Part shown: one piece after another, positions 19,119 to 29,129 of the stretch | Layout of the letters: every line of letters starts with the position of its first letter | Position numbering within the stretch: position 1 is the stretch's first letter | NCBI GenBank assembly: GCA_937924775.1 | Contig: CALDUT010000004.1 | Location: forward strand, 62,001 to 126,000 | Origin: an uncultured Gemmata sp. | GTDB taxonomy: Bacteria > Planctomycetota > Planctomycetia > Gemmatales > Gemmataceae | Direction: 5' to 3' | DNA length: 64,000 nt | Program-made: the position numbers and the translations under genes | The notes under the pieces: generated by a model | The model's database searches: none | What the model was told of the DNA's origin: nothing | Seen by the model: the letters and a program-made list of their open reading frames with translations, nothing else

Positions 19119-19319
19119 AGCGTCTCCTGTGAGGAATCCCGCCGTTAATGTACCGCGAACCACTAGGTTGGGTATGCCGCGGTGGGTGTTATCTCTGAAG
19201 AGGATTGTGGCAGCCGCCCAGGCCGGTGCGAGGGAACCACTTGCGGGACGTCAGAGAGGCCATCGTAACTCACTTTGAACAAACCATTTGCGGCGATACC
19301 GACGGGAGAACCACCTGCG

Positions 19320-20978
19320 TTACACCGGAGGGGCCGCGGTGACCGATTCAGGGCTGGCGGCGGGTTCTTCGCTCAATTCGAAGCCCAGCAGCGGTTCGTC
19401 GGCCATGTGAGCGGCGATTCGCACCGTGAAGGTACTGCCGCGGCCCAATTCGCTTTGCACGGTGACATCGCCGCCGAGCAATTTGGCCAGTTCGCGGACG
19501 ATGGACAGCCCCAGACCAGTACCCCCTTGTTCGCGAGTCATGGGGTTGGCCGCTTGGCGGAATTTTTCAAAGATCAGGTCCTGCTCTTCGGGGGCAATGC
19601 CGACGCCGGTGTCCGAAACGGTAAAAACCAGATCCTTGCCGTCGAGAGTCGCTTTTAGCGTCACCCACCCGCCTTCGGGTGTGAATTTGACCGCGTTGGA
19701 GAGTAGATTGGTGAGAATTTGATGAATCTTGCCAGCATCCTGCCGCGCCGGCGGCAGATCGGGATTAACGACAATCCGCAAATCGATGTTCTTTCTCTCG
19801 GCTTGTTGCCGCAATTGGGCGACTGCATGTTCACAGGCTTGAGGAATGTTGACCAATTCCAAATGGAGCCGCATCTTCCCCGCTTCGAGTTTGGCCAATT
19901 CCAGAATGTCATTGATCAGGGCCATGAGGCGTTGCCCGCTGGCCATGATGTTGGCCGCGTACCGGTGTTGTTTGTCCGTGAGGTTATCGGCCGCTAGGAG
20001 AATTTCTGAAAAACCGATGATGCTGTTGAGCGGGTCTCGCAGTTCGTGGCTCATTGTTGACAAAAATTCACTCTTGAGGCGATTGCTCTCAAAGAGGGCC
20101 ATGTTGACGCGAGCCAACTCATCGACCTTTCGGTCCAGATCGGCAATCAGCTTCTTGTTGCGTTCTTGAATATTGGTGAGATTACGCAGCATGCGGTTGA
20201 AGGCGTGCGAGAGGTCCTCGAATTCATCTCCGGTCTGAATTTCACTGCGGATGTTCAATTCGCCCGCGGCGATCGCTTCCGAGACCTCTTTGAGATGTTT
20301 CACCGGCTTGACGATAACGTAGCGGATAATCAAGTAACTGGCCGCGATGATCAACATCGATGTACCGATCGCGAAGGCGATCAACACGGCCCGGTTGGTA
20401 TGGAACCCCTCTTCGATGGATTGGGTTGATAGCCGAATGCGGACCACCGCCATCACATCGTCGGGTTTCAGTTGCGCAGTAGCGAGTTTTTCGCCGACTT
20501 TCTGTGGATCGCTGTGACAATCCACGCACGAGGGCCGGGCACGAATCACACCGTAGTAGTAAAACGCGTTTTCCTTCGGAGTTTTGCGGGTTTCTTCATT
20601 GGTTTTGGGGTCACTGAGGATGCGGTTCATCGCGGGCAGATCGTCGCTGGTCGGTTGGCTATCGAGGTCTTTCGAATCGGGTTTGATCAGTTTGTAATTG
20701 TAGCCTTTGAGCGATTCGGGCCAGTTTTCTTCAGTGAGTCGTTGGAATTCGTCCACCGCCTTGCGATCGTCACCTTGAACATGCAACCGGGCCACGATGG
20801 GGGAAAGCAGGGCACGGCCGGTCATTTCTAACTGGCCATAGGCGAGGTCTTCGGTTTGCTTAGCATAAACCCAAAAGCTCGCGGTCATCAGCATCAGTAC
20901 CAGGGCCCCGAGGAGCCAACGGCATTTCCGTTCGAGACTTGTTTCTCCCAACAAACGTTTGAACGCTTTATATGACAT
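19320..20978 (-). CDS. Membrane sensor histidine kinase with periplasmic DUF3365 haem-motif domain
   Basis: Order of parts: membrane helix at about residues 21-39; periplasmic DUF3365 domain with a c-type haem motif CVDCH at 151-155; membrane helix at about 197-222; HAMP linker; a coiled coil; HisKA with the phospho-acceptor His at 311 in MSHELRDPLN; and an ATPase domain with NLLSNAVKF, DTGVGIAP and GTGLGLSIV. The residue after the LR of the H-box is Asp instead of the usual Thr. The covalent haem suggests sensing of redox state, oxygen or NO. It follows mutM by 12 nt and precedes its probable response regulator. SD is weak. Confidence 0.9.
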   Translation of the reverse strand: MSYKAFKRLLGETSLERKCRWLLGALVLMLMTASFWVYAKQTEDLAYGQLEMTGRALLSPIVARLHVQGDDRKAVDEFQRLTEENWPESLKGYNYKLIKPDSKDLDSQPTSDDLPAMNRILSDPKTNEETRKTPKENAFYYYGVIRARPSCVDCHSDPQKVGEKLATAQLKPDDVMAVVRIRLSTQSIEEGFHTNRAVLIAFAIGTSMLIIAASYLIIRYVIVKPVKHLKEVSEAIAAGELNIRSEIQTGDEFEDLSHAFNRMLRNLTNIQERNKKLIADLDRKVDELARVNMALFESNRLKSEFLSTMSHELRDPLNSIIGFSEILLAADNLTDKQHRYAANIMASGQRLMALINDILELAKLEAGKMRLHLELVNIPQACEHAVAQLRQQAERKNIDLRIVVNPDLPPARQDAGKIHQILTNLLSNAVKFTPEGGWVTLKATLDGKDLVFTVSDTGVGIAPEEQDLIFEKFRQAANPMTREQGGTGLGLSIVRELAKLLGGDVTVQSELGRGSTFTVRIAAHMADEPLLGFELSEEPAASPESVTAAPPV

Positions 20979-20990
20979 AACGCGATCTCA

Positions 20991-21824
20991 TTATCGTTGA
21001 CACGTTGGGCAGAAGTGCGACGAGCGGCCGGCCAGGCGTCGACAAGCGATCGGGGTTTGACACACCGGGCACGGTTTCCCGGTGCGGCCATAGACTGCCA
21101 ATTCGTTTTGGAACTGCCCCCGCAGTCCCGAACCGCCAATGTAATCACGAATGGTGCTGCCGCGACGGTCGATCGCCCGCTGGATGACCGTTTCGATCGC
21201 TTGGCGCAGTCGATCGCACTCCTTCGCTTGCAGGCTCTGCCCGGGGCGGGCCGGATGTAGCCGGGCCCGGAAGCACGCTTCATCCGCATAAATGTTGCCA
21301 ACCCCGGCAATGATGGTTTGATCCAGCAAAAGGGCCTTCAAGTTCCGTTGACTATTCCGCACCCTGTCGTGGAAATAGTCTGCGGGAATATCGAATGGCT
21401 CAGGGCCGAGTGCGGCGTTCATCGCGGCTTCGACTTCGCCTCCGTGGGTAAAAAATTCTACGCGGCCGAAGCGGCGGGGATCGCGGAAACGCAGTTCCTG
21501 GCCGTTCTCGAGCTGGAATGCGACGTGAACGTGATCCGGTTGGGGCGTATTCCCGGGTACGACGGTGAACTGTCCGGTCATGCCCAAGTGGACGCGCAAA
21601 AGCGGCAGATCGGCACTGGCTGGGTTTCCGCGTAAGTCCACGAGAATCCACTTGCCGCGACGGCGAACAGCTGTTATGAGCATGCCGAGGATGTGCTTAT
21701 TCCAACGTGGCTGCCACGGATAGCGCAGTTTTTGGCGACTGTGTTGTACACTTGTGATCCGCCGTGAAACCAAGGCTGGGCGTAGGTCCCGCACGACGGT
21801 TTCCACTTCGGGTAACTCTGGCAT
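20991..21824 (-). CDS. mutM: Formamidopyrimidine-DNA glycosylase
   Basis: Base-excision repair enzyme removing 8-oxoguanine and ring-opened purines. The 277-residue protein starts with the catalytic MPELPEVETVVRDL (Pro1 after Met removal, Glu2). It holds GKWILVDLRG and the helix-two-turn-helix AGVGNIYADEACFRARLHP. It ends with the zinc finger CPVC-x15-HFCPTC (the first Cys of the second pair follows HF). The ATG at 21824 is fixed by the mandatory N terminus; the upstream open frame is not coding. It is 12 nt ahead of the haem-sensor kinase and so may share its transcript. Full length. Confidence 0.96.
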   Translation of the reverse strand: MPELPEVETVVRDLRPALVSRRITSVQHSRQKLRYPWQPRWNKHILGMLITAVRRRGKWILVDLRGNPASADLPLLRVHLGMTGQFTVVPGNTPQPDHVHVAFQLENGQELRFRDPRRFGRVEFFTHGGEVEAAMNAALGPEPFDIPADYFHDRVRNSQRNLKALLLDQTIIAGVGNIYADEACFRARLHPARPGQSLQAKECDRLRQAIETVIQRAIDRRGSTIRDYIGGSGLRGQFQNELAVYGRTGKPCPVCQTPIACRRLAGRSSHFCPTCQR

Positions 21825-21977
21825 GCCTCCGGTTCCCGCGACGACTATCGGGGGCAGCGCGATAGTTCCCCCGGATTGTAACCTCGGCTGGCCAACCCAG
21901 TGGCCGCTATTGTGGCGAACCCAGGGCCAAGCCACAAGAGCGGCTGGCCCGCGGATTGGCATTCGGGCTATACCGAC

Positions 21978-24900
21978 TTATTTCTTTTGCAGGTAAGCAC
22001 TTCGGTCGCGGGTGAAGCGTTCGGTATCAGCCGCGGAGAGAACGAACACATCGCTGCGGTCCTTGTCCACGACCCGGGCGTAGCGTTGCTGGTTGCCAGT
22101 TCCGCCGACAACGCCGCCGATGGCCAATTCCCGCGAACTGCCGTCGGAAAGAGTGACCGTGATGGTGAATTCGGGGGGGGCCAGCCCGAAGAGCTTCCAA
22201 TCCGCGTCTTTATCGACGGCATAGCGTTCGACTTGCAGACCCGCGAGGCGACTGAGCAGATCGCTGACCGCGGCGGCATCGATGGCGTCGGCACTGGCAG
22301 CGTCTTTCCAGGTCGTGCCGTCTTTTTTCAGACTGAAGCGGTTGTTGCCCCGGGTGATGGTAAGGGTTTCGGCTTGGAAAGCGTCGAGAGTCCACGCTTT
22401 GCGGACTCGGTATTCACCCAGAACCTTGTTGGTTTGCGGAACCCCGAGGAGTGCGACCAGTTCGCCGGTGGCGGTTGTCGCGTAAGCGCGGCCATCGTCG
22501 GTCTTTTTGCCGATCCGCAGCACGAGTTCCACTTTCTCACCGTTTTTGACGGTCCAGATGGCTTGCGGGTTCTCTAAGCCGAAGTCCTTGATTTGCTGAG
22601 GGTTGGGTTGGAAGGCGACCCAGTCGCTGGCACGCAGTTGGGCCAGTTCATTGACCAGATCATCGAGGGCGGATTGGTCGGCGTCGGTATTCAGCGGTTG
22701 TGTGACTTTCCACGTCCCGGCGACTTTGGTGAAGGTGATGCTGCGGCCGGGTCGTTCGAGAGTCAGCGAATCGGCATCGACGAATCGGGCGATGGTTCGA
22801 TCGCGGAAGGATACCGGGGGAGCGAGCAGCTTGTTCACCAGATTGGCCGGCAGAATGCCCACGGTGGCTTCCGCCGTGGCCGACTCCACGGCGGCATAGC
22901 GGTCGCCGGTAGGCTTGGCCGCATCCACCGGCCGCCCGATTCGCAGAACCTTCTGTTCCAGCTTCTCGCCGATAGTCAATGTGAGGACAGCTGCGGCCGG
23001 TTCCAAGCCGTAGGGGGGGAAGATGTCCGCTTTTTTCCCTACAGCGACCACCTTTTCGGCCCGCAGCCGGCTGAGAGTTTCTCCCAATTCCTCGACCAGA
23101 CGTGTGTCGGCTTTGAATTGGCTGGGTTTGACGACATCCCAGCCATCGCCAGCTCCCGGGGCCAGTTCGAGTTCTTCGGAAGCCTTCTGCCGCGTCAGGC
23201 CCAGCAATTCTTCCGCTTTGAAGCTGAAGAAAGTGCGGTCGGCAAAGTCGAGCTTGGTACGGGCGAGGGCTTGGACGGCACGGGCGGATAGAACACCGAC
23301 GGCCGGACCGTCGTCCACCCGCACGAATCGGCCGCCAGCGGCATCGGGCTTGCCAAGGCGGATGGTGCGCGTTTGCGGCTTTTCCCCTCTGAGTGTGATG
23401 ACGAGGGTGTATTCAGGTTTATCAAGTCCGTAATCAGCCCCGGCGACCGCCTCCCCGTAGGCCGCAATGCGATCGATGGGCAGGGGGGCGAAGGTATTGG
23501 CCAATTCGGCCGCGACTACCCTATCCACGGTGAAGGTGGCTTCTGCGGCTTGCCATTGGCCCTTTTCGTCCTGGGTGAGTGTGACGGCGTGTTCTGGTTT
23601 GTCTGTGGTGATTTGCACCTGAGCGATCTGGCTGACATCGAGGAATAGCAAGTTCCGATCGAGCAGGGCTAATGGGGCCGTTTGGGCTGCGGTCCGATAC
23701 GCCGCCGGAAGTACGAACACCGGGGCATTGTCCTCATCGAGTTTGGCGTAATGATCGAACACACCCGCGGTGACACTGCCGATGAGCACTGCTTGCGTCA
23801 CAGTTTGTTCACCGTTGCTGGTTTTCTTGGTGTAGGTCAGTTTCACTTTCGCCAGCGGCTTATCGAAGCCATATCGGGCCGGATCGGTGACTTGCAGGGA
23901 TTCGTACTTCGTGGCGGTGAGATTGCCCAGTTGGGTGAGCATTGGTTGGGCGCTGAGAAAAGGCACTGTCGCGGTGAAGGGTCCGGTGAGTTTCCAATTG
24001 GTACCCTCGGGCGTGAGGGTGAACGATTCATTGGGTTGGTCGAAACGGGTGATTTCGACAGCTCGAATGGCATTGGGCGTTACTGACCAAACGGTTTGCG
24101 GGAGCAATTCCAAGGGCCCGGCGGCCAGACGCTCGGTTGTACTAGCAGCCAGGGTGAAGACGGCACCTTGGTCGAGTCGGGCAAAGACTTCGTCCTTCTG
24201 GCCGGGGCGTGGTTTCCCGATCTCGAGGGTGTAGTGGCGGTTGTTGCTGAAAGTGAGCCGGACGGTGAATTGCGGTTTATCCAGGCCGTATTCTGCGAGG
24301 TTGGCCGGTTGTTCAGCGAGAAATTCGCGGGCTTGTAAGCCAGTCAGTTGGGATACGAGCGGTTCGAGGGTCTGCGGGTTAGTTTCGGAGGTGATGGGAA
24401 CCGTCAGTTTCCAACCTTCCCCGCCATCGGATTGCTTGTGGCGTTCGAGTGTGAAGCCTTTTTCTCCCTCCACTGCGATTCCCGTGAGTGTGGTATCCGC
24501 GGTGTCGAACAGTTTGCGGCTGCGGTAGGTGATAGCATCGCGGCGGAAGGTGGGTTCGAGCCGTTGGGGGAACAGGGCTTCGCCCAGCCAACTACTGTCG
24601 GCGGTGGTCGTGGTCAGGCGGTCTTTCACTAACGTGATCCGCGGCCAGCCGGCCAGTTGCACCGGCAACTGAGCTTGAGCAAAGTCGGGTGTGCCGACCA
24701 GAATCGTGTATTCGCGTGCGGGGGCATCGGGCTCGCCGGCCGGCCGCTTCTCGCGCGCAAGCACTGTGATGCGCACACACCGGGCCGGGTCCAGACCGCG
24801 GCTGAGAGGATCGGTGCGGTACAAATCCGTAGCCGGATCACCGCGGAGGTTCGTGATCCGAGAGATGAGTTCCTCCACGCGGTCGCGGTCGGCCAGAAGG

Positions 24901-26420
24901 GGGTTGCGGCCTCCTTCAATCAACCAGCGGTCTTCCCGATCTTCGCGGTTGAAAGCCCGCGGATTGCCTTTTTGGCGTTGGAGGTGAATCGGTGTTTGGT
25001 CCGGTCGGTGAATGGTGATCGCCCAGACTTCGTCGGAGGAAAACCGGGCCACGCGGGTGTCGATCAAGTCTCCAGCGGTGGTGAAAATCGGTTGCAGCTT
25101 CTCCGCGGGTACCGTGACGATTTGGGGGTTCCCCTCCACCTGCGCGAAGCGGTAGGCCGTGGTGACAAGCCGTTTTTCTGTACGCGGGGTCACATCGGGA
25201 ATGGGAGAACGGATCGTCTCGATTTCTTCGCGTTGCACGAAGGTGAAACCGCCCAGCTTCACCGTCACAGTTTTGCCGTCTTGCTGGATGACGCGGATGG
25301 TGTGGGACGAGCGGTCGAGGCCGGCCCGGGCTTCGGGGGCCACCCGATCGGCCAGGGGCATCAGAAACGCTCCACTGGGGTGAACGCGTGCCAGAAGCGC
25401 TGGGACCGGCTCCAGCGGACTCGGTAGCATCTGGGCTATTGCGAACGGATGATCGACCGCAAACCCCACATCGCGGGAGGTCAAGAACTGCTCCACCCAC
25501 AAATCCGGCAGTGCCGCCAGTACCCGTTGCAGGGTGGTGGGGTTGGCTCGGTCGCGGCGGGGCGATTCCACCGCCCAGGCATCGGCCAGGCGATCAGGTT
25601 GAACGGTTGGTTCAGCGTTTCGCTCGGTCACTGTGGGGCGTGGCGTGGGCCCGATGCGTTGCAGGGTGAAATTTTCACTGGCAAACCAGATCGGGTGTCC
25701 CCAGAGCCGAACGATCTTACCCTGCACTTGGATTTGCTGCACCGCCGGGCCAGGAAGTGTGAGCGTGTTGGGCACCGGCGGTTCGGGCGGCAAGCCGGGT
25801 TGGGTGAAGGTGGGCGTTCCGGCGAATTTGACACGCTCCACTTCGGAAAACAACTGCCGCCGGCGGTAGGCATCGGCCGGGCGGCGCACCACCGGCATCA
25901 CGTCGGGGCCAAGCTTGAGAACTTCTGGAGCATTGTTGACTTGCATATAGGCCGGTCGAGTGAACGGCACATCACCCGGTTGAGTCGGGGGTTCGCCCAA
26001 CCGCAGCGTATATTCTGCGGATGTGGCGGTTTTCACTTTCACCACAAACGGTTTTTGACCCTCCGCCAAGCCAAAAGGCGTCAGATCTCCCCCGACAATG
26101 GGTATGGGATGAAACCGCGTGCGGAGCGAACCAAGTGTTTCCACCAATTCGTTCACTTCCGCCCGGCGCAGGGGCCAGCCCCCCGGTTGCGACCAACCGT
26201 CGGCCTCACGCACAAACAGAAACGGATCACCCTCAGGCGGGAGAATTTCGATGTGGACGATATTCGCGGGCGTAAAGTCGCGTTCGAAGGCCGTGACCGT
26301 GGGCGAATCCGCCGGGACCGATTGGGGAGCCCACTGCGGCAGCCACTCATCCCCTTTCCACAGCCAAGCCCCCGCCCCCCCGGCGAGGATCAGAAGCAGA
26401 AGCGTACTCTTCCAATTCAT
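21978..26420 (-). CDS. Giant DUF4340-repeat membrane-anchored protein, 1480 aa
   Basis: An N-terminal membrane anchor (STLLLLILAGGAGAWLW) precedes an extracytoplasmic chain of similar units. Each unit carries a signature of the type Leu-x-x-(Val/Glu)..., then Tyr/Phe-Gly-Leu/Phe-(Asp/Glu/Ala)-x-Pro, then a beta strand. I see it near residues 115, 320, 541, 710, 850, 997, 1137, 1280 and 1410; the last seven are about 130-170 residues apart. Examples are YGLDKPQFTVRLTF, YGFDKPLAKVKLTY, YGLDKPEYTLVITL and FGLENPQAIWTV. DUF4340 proteins are usually 300-500 residues and are encoded with GldG-like ABC modules, as here: the GldG-like gene ends 26 nt upstream. Probably a periplasmic or wall-facing partner of that module. 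Substrate unknown. Confidence 0.85.
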   Translation of the reverse strand: MNWKSTLLLLILAGGAGAWLWKGDEWLPQWAPQSVPADSPTVTAFERDFTPANIVHIEILPPEGDPFLFVREADGWSQPGGWPLRRAEVNELVETLGSLRTRFHPIPIVGGDLTPFGLAEGQKPFVVKVKTATSAEYTLRLGEPPTQPGDVPFTRPAYMQVNNAPEVLKLGPDVMPVVRRPADAYRRRQLFSEVERVKFAGTPTFTQPGLPPEPPVPNTLTLPGPAVQQIQVQGKIVRLWGHPIWFASENFTLQRIGPTPRPTVTERNAEPTVQPDRLADAWAVESPRRDRANPTTLQRVLAALPDLWVEQFLTSRDVGFAVDHPFAIAQMLPSPLEPVPALLARVHPSGAFLMPLADRVAPEARAGLDRSSHTIRVIQQDGKTVTVKLGGFTFVQREEIETIRSPIPDVTPRTEKRLVTTAYRFAQVEGNPQIVTVPAEKLQPIFTTAGDLIDTRVARFSSDEVWAITIHRPDQTPIHLQRQKGNPRAFNREDREDRWLIEGGRNPLLADRDRVEELISRITNLRGDPATDLYRTDPLSRGLDPARCVRITVLAREKRPAGEPDAPAREYTILVGTPDFAQAQLPVQLAGWPRITLVKDRLTTTTADSSWLGEALFPQRLEPTFRRDAITYRSRKLFDTADTTLTGIAVEGEKGFTLERHKQSDGGEGWKLTVPITSETNPQTLEPLVSQLTGLQAREFLAEQPANLAEYGLDKPQFTVRLTFSNNRHYTLEIGKPRPGQKDEVFARLDQGAVFTLAASTTERLAAGPLELLPQTVWSVTPNAIRAVEITRFDQPNESFTLTPEGTNWKLTGPFTATVPFLSAQPMLTQLGNLTATKYESLQVTDPARYGFDKPLAKVKLTYTKKTSNGEQTVTQAVLIGSVTAGVFDHYAKLDEDNAPVFVLPAAYRTAAQTAPLALLDRNLLFLDVSQIAQVQITTDKPEHAVTLTQDEKGQWQAAEATFTVDRVVAAELANTFAPLPIDRIAAYGEAVAGADYGLDKPEYTLVITLRGEKPQTRTIRLGKPDAAGGRFVRVDDGPAVGVLSARAVQALARTKLDFADRTFFSFKAEELLGLTRQKASEELELAPGAGDGWDVVKPSQFKADTRLVEELGETLSRLRAEKVVAVGKKADIFPPYGLEPAAAVLTLTIGEKLEQKVLRIGRPVDAAKPTGDRYAAVESATAEATVGILPANLVNKLLAPPVSFRDRTIARFVDADSLTLERPGRSITFTKVAGTWKVTQPLNTDADQSALDDLVNELAQLRASDWVAFQPNPQQIKDFGLENPQAIWTVKNGEKVELVLRIGKKTDDGRAYATTATGELVALLGVPQTNKVLGEYRVRKAWTLDAFQAETLTITRGNNRFSLKKDGTTWKDAASADAIDAAAVSDLLSRLAGLQVERYAVDKDADWKLFGLAPPEFTITVTLSDGSSRELAIGGVVGGTGNQQRYARVVDKDRSDVFVLSAADTERFTRDRSAYLQKK

Positions 26421-26446
26421 GACGTCGGCACCTGCTGTGTAAAGAC

Positions 26447-29032
26447 TTACCGCATACGGCGAATGAGCATGACAATCAAACCCAAATACGCGACAGCCAA
26501 CGGCGGCCCAAACCATCCCCCCCACCGCCATAAGTTCCGTTCGCTCTCGGTCAGAGCTACCCGGGGGTAATGCCACGGTGTCACGTCGGCTCGCGGCAGC
26601 CGATCCTCGCGTCTGGTCAGCCAATTGACGCTGTGAACCAACAGCTTTTCTTGCCCTGGCGACAGTTCTTTACCCGTGAAGACGGTACCGCTGCCAATCA
26701 CAATCATTCGTTGCGTGGGGCGTTCGATCCGCTCGGCTGCGAGGGTTAAACCCACCGTGAACAGACTATCGAAGGGTAGGAATAAGGCTGCCGCAGCCTG
26801 TTGCCGGTCGAAATCCTCCTTCACCCACGCCACCGGGATGGGGCTTTCGACAGCGACCGCAACGGAGAACGGTCCCCGCCGCTCCTCATCGCGCTTGCCT
26901 TTCTTGGGGTCGTCCAATCCCACTGGTTCGTATTTCGGGGTGTACACCAGCACCCGTGCTCCATCTCGGCGGCGGCCCACGATGGGGAACGGTTGCAGGT
27001 CGTTCCACGTTTCCGGCACAGTGGACAGAATCTCGGCGGCAAAACGCTGGTGTTGTTGCCAGCCCGGGGCGAGAGTGACCGGCCGTAGGGCCTTCAATTT
27101 GATGTCCAAATTGCTCTCCGCGGTACGGGCCGTCAGCCGCAGGGCCGCGGCGACCGGGTTGGGTAACAGCTTGGTGTCTGGGGCCGGGGGTTCGGCAACG
27201 AGCAGCGGTGGCACATCCGCGGGGTTGTTACCGAATTGATCGGCCGTCAGCGAGCGCGTTTCCCCGTCGAAGAGGATGAGTGAGTGGCCCATCTCGATAC
27301 CGCGTTCGGCGATGAGCCGTTCGAGGTCGTCGATTCCCGCGGCCAACTCGTTGGCCAAGCGACGGTCGAAGTCTTCGGCCGATTCGCCCTGTTGCGGGGT
27401 GACTTGGGGGGTGATGGCCCCGAAGCAGACAAGGACGGGCTTGCCGCGTTTCATGAAGTCTTTGATAACGTCGACCTGCTCGCGGCTGAGGGCGTGAACG
27501 GCTGCTTCGACTTCCGGCCCTTCCATGGCGTCTTCGGTCGTAAATCGGGGCAGGATTAGCAGATCGACATCTTCGAGTTGCTTTTGGAATTTCGCGCCGA
27601 TGTTGGTCATGCGGCGGTCTTGCAAGTAGCGTTCGTTTTGGAGCGCTTCAGCGAGGCGTTTTTCCGCCTCTTGGTTTGCTTGGGTGGCTTCTCGCAGCTC
27701 TTCCTCCGCGCGTTGGCTGCGGCGATCGATGAACGCGCGGATTTGCGCCTCTTGCTCTTCAAAGCGGACATTGTTAAACAGTTGGGAATAGAAGGCCCGG
27801 CGTTCGGGCCAGGGGCGGTTTTTGAGCCGTTCGAGTTCGTCGCGAATCAGATTGAGGATGTTGACTTCGGCCACGGCGGTGGCGAGGCGGGCGCTGGCTT
27901 CGCGAGCTTCGCTTTCGAGGCGTTCGAGGGCACTTTCTTCGCGGGTATCAGCCGCCGGTTGAGTTCCGCCGGGTTGCCCCCAGTTCTTTTTCAGCACAAT
28001 ATCGGTGACATCAAAGCCCGCATCGGTGAGAACTTTGCGTAAGCCGGCCATGGTGTAGCGGGCTCGCCACCCATCGGCCCGGGCGGTACTGAGGGCTTCG
28101 TGAACCACGCAGACGGCGACTTTGGGGCGCCGTTCCTGCACGGTGAGAATCCGCTGGGCGAAGCGATCGATCCCCTGTGGCAGTAGCACCAGATTGCCTT
28201 GCCCGTTGTCGAAGGTGCGGCTAGCCGTTTTATCCAATTGCATAAACTCGTTGAAGGTCAGCCGCTGCACTCGTTTGTGGGCATGGAAGAAGATGCTATT
28301 CTCGCTGGCCGCTTCGATGGCCGCACGCAACTCAGGGGCGTTTTGGGTCAGTTCGTCAAGTTCCGATTGGTAGCCGAAGGCTTCCGTATCCAGCACCACG
28401 ACGCGAAATTGTGGACCGAAAGTCCGGAAAAGATCGACCAGATCCTGAACCTTTTCCGTCACGAGCCGTTCCGCAGCGGAGGTGAAACTGTCGCGTTTGG
28501 CCGACAGGTTGCCGAACATGTTGTGCATTTGCAGCACAACAATGGTTGTCGGGGCGTTGCCACGGAGTTGGCTCAGCGCGTTGGCCAATTCTGGAGGCAG
28601 TGTGAAACGTTGATCGCGGGTGCAATCGAAACGCCGATGATGGGTGAACGAGTAGTAATTCACCATACCCAAAAGCGCGATCGCCGCAACAATGCTGGCC
28701 GTGGCGACCGTGCCGGCAGCGGTGCGCCGCCCCAAGCCGAGGATCAGGAGGCTAAGAAGTTCTACCAGCACGGCCACGGCCACCGCGAGGCCTCCGCCGG
28801 CGAGTAACCACGCCGCGACTTGGGCCCAGTCACCGTGACGGCCTTCGCTGGCGGCCCGAAGCTGCTCGGGGAAGGCCTGCCAGCCATCGAGTGTCGAAAG
28901 ATCGACACCGGGGAGGGCGACGGCGATCAACAGGGTGCCTACAGCGACCGCCAGCGCCCCGGTCAGCCCCACGAAGCGAACGATCAGCCGGAACCAGTTG
29001 CCTAACGTGGTGCGTTGTCGTGTGTCGGCCAT
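26447..29032 (-). CDS. GldG-like ABC transporter accessory protein, 861 aa
   Basis: Four N-terminal hydrophobic segments lie in about residues 15-160. An extracytoplasmic domain of the GldG/ABC_transp_aux type follows (RDQRFTLPPELANALSQL, then PTTIVVLQMH). A charged coiled coil at about 360-480 is rich in Glu, Arg and Ala (EEELREATQANQEAEKRLAE). A second alpha/beta domain contains DVLILPRFTT-like and MKRGKPVLVCFG segments. A last membrane helix near the C terminus (WWGGWFGPPLAVAYLGLIVM region) precedes a basic tail. It lies 97 nt after the ABC permease and 26 nt before the DUF4340 gene. By family knowledge, such sets resemble the gliding-associated GldAFG exporters, but gliding is not implied here. 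Confidence 0.85.
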   Translation of the reverse strand: MADTRQRTTLGNWFRLIVRFVGLTGALAVAVGTLLIAVALPGVDLSTLDGWQAFPEQLRAASEGRHGDWAQVAAWLLAGGGLAVAVAVLVELLSLLILGLGRRTAAGTVATASIVAAIALLGMVNYYSFTHHRRFDCTRDQRFTLPPELANALSQLRGNAPTTIVVLQMHNMFGNLSAKRDSFTSAAERLVTEKVQDLVDLFRTFGPQFRVVVLDTEAFGYQSELDELTQNAPELRAAIEAASENSIFFHAHKRVQRLTFNEFMQLDKTASRTFDNGQGNLVLLPQGIDRFAQRILTVQERRPKVAVCVVHEALSTARADGWRARYTMAGLRKVLTDAGFDVTDIVLKKNWGQPGGTQPAADTREESALERLESEAREASARLATAVAEVNILNLIRDELERLKNRPWPERRAFYSQLFNNVRFEEQEAQIRAFIDRRSQRAEEELREATQANQEAEKRLAEALQNERYLQDRRMTNIGAKFQKQLEDVDLLILPRFTTEDAMEGPEVEAAVHALSREQVDVIKDFMKRGKPVLVCFGAITPQVTPQQGESAEDFDRRLANELAAGIDDLERLIAERGIEMGHSLILFDGETRSLTADQFGNNPADVPPLLVAEPPAPDTKLLPNPVAAALRLTARTAESNLDIKLKALRPVTLAPGWQQHQRFAAEILSTVPETWNDLQPFPIVGRRRDGARVLVYTPKYEPVGLDDPKKGKRDEERRGPFSVAVAVESPIPVAWVKEDFDRQQAAAALFLPFDSLFTVGLTLAAERIERPTQRMIVIGSGTVFTGKELSPGQEKLLVHSVNWLTRREDRLPRADVTPWHYPRVALTESERNLWRWGGWFGPPLAVAYLGLIVMLIRRMR

Positions 29033-29129
29033 AGTTGTCGGTTCACCGTCGTGCGTTTAACATCTTATGGATAGTATACTTGCGGTCACTTTGAGGAAAA
29101 AGCCCCGATAATAGGCCGGAGGCTGGGCA

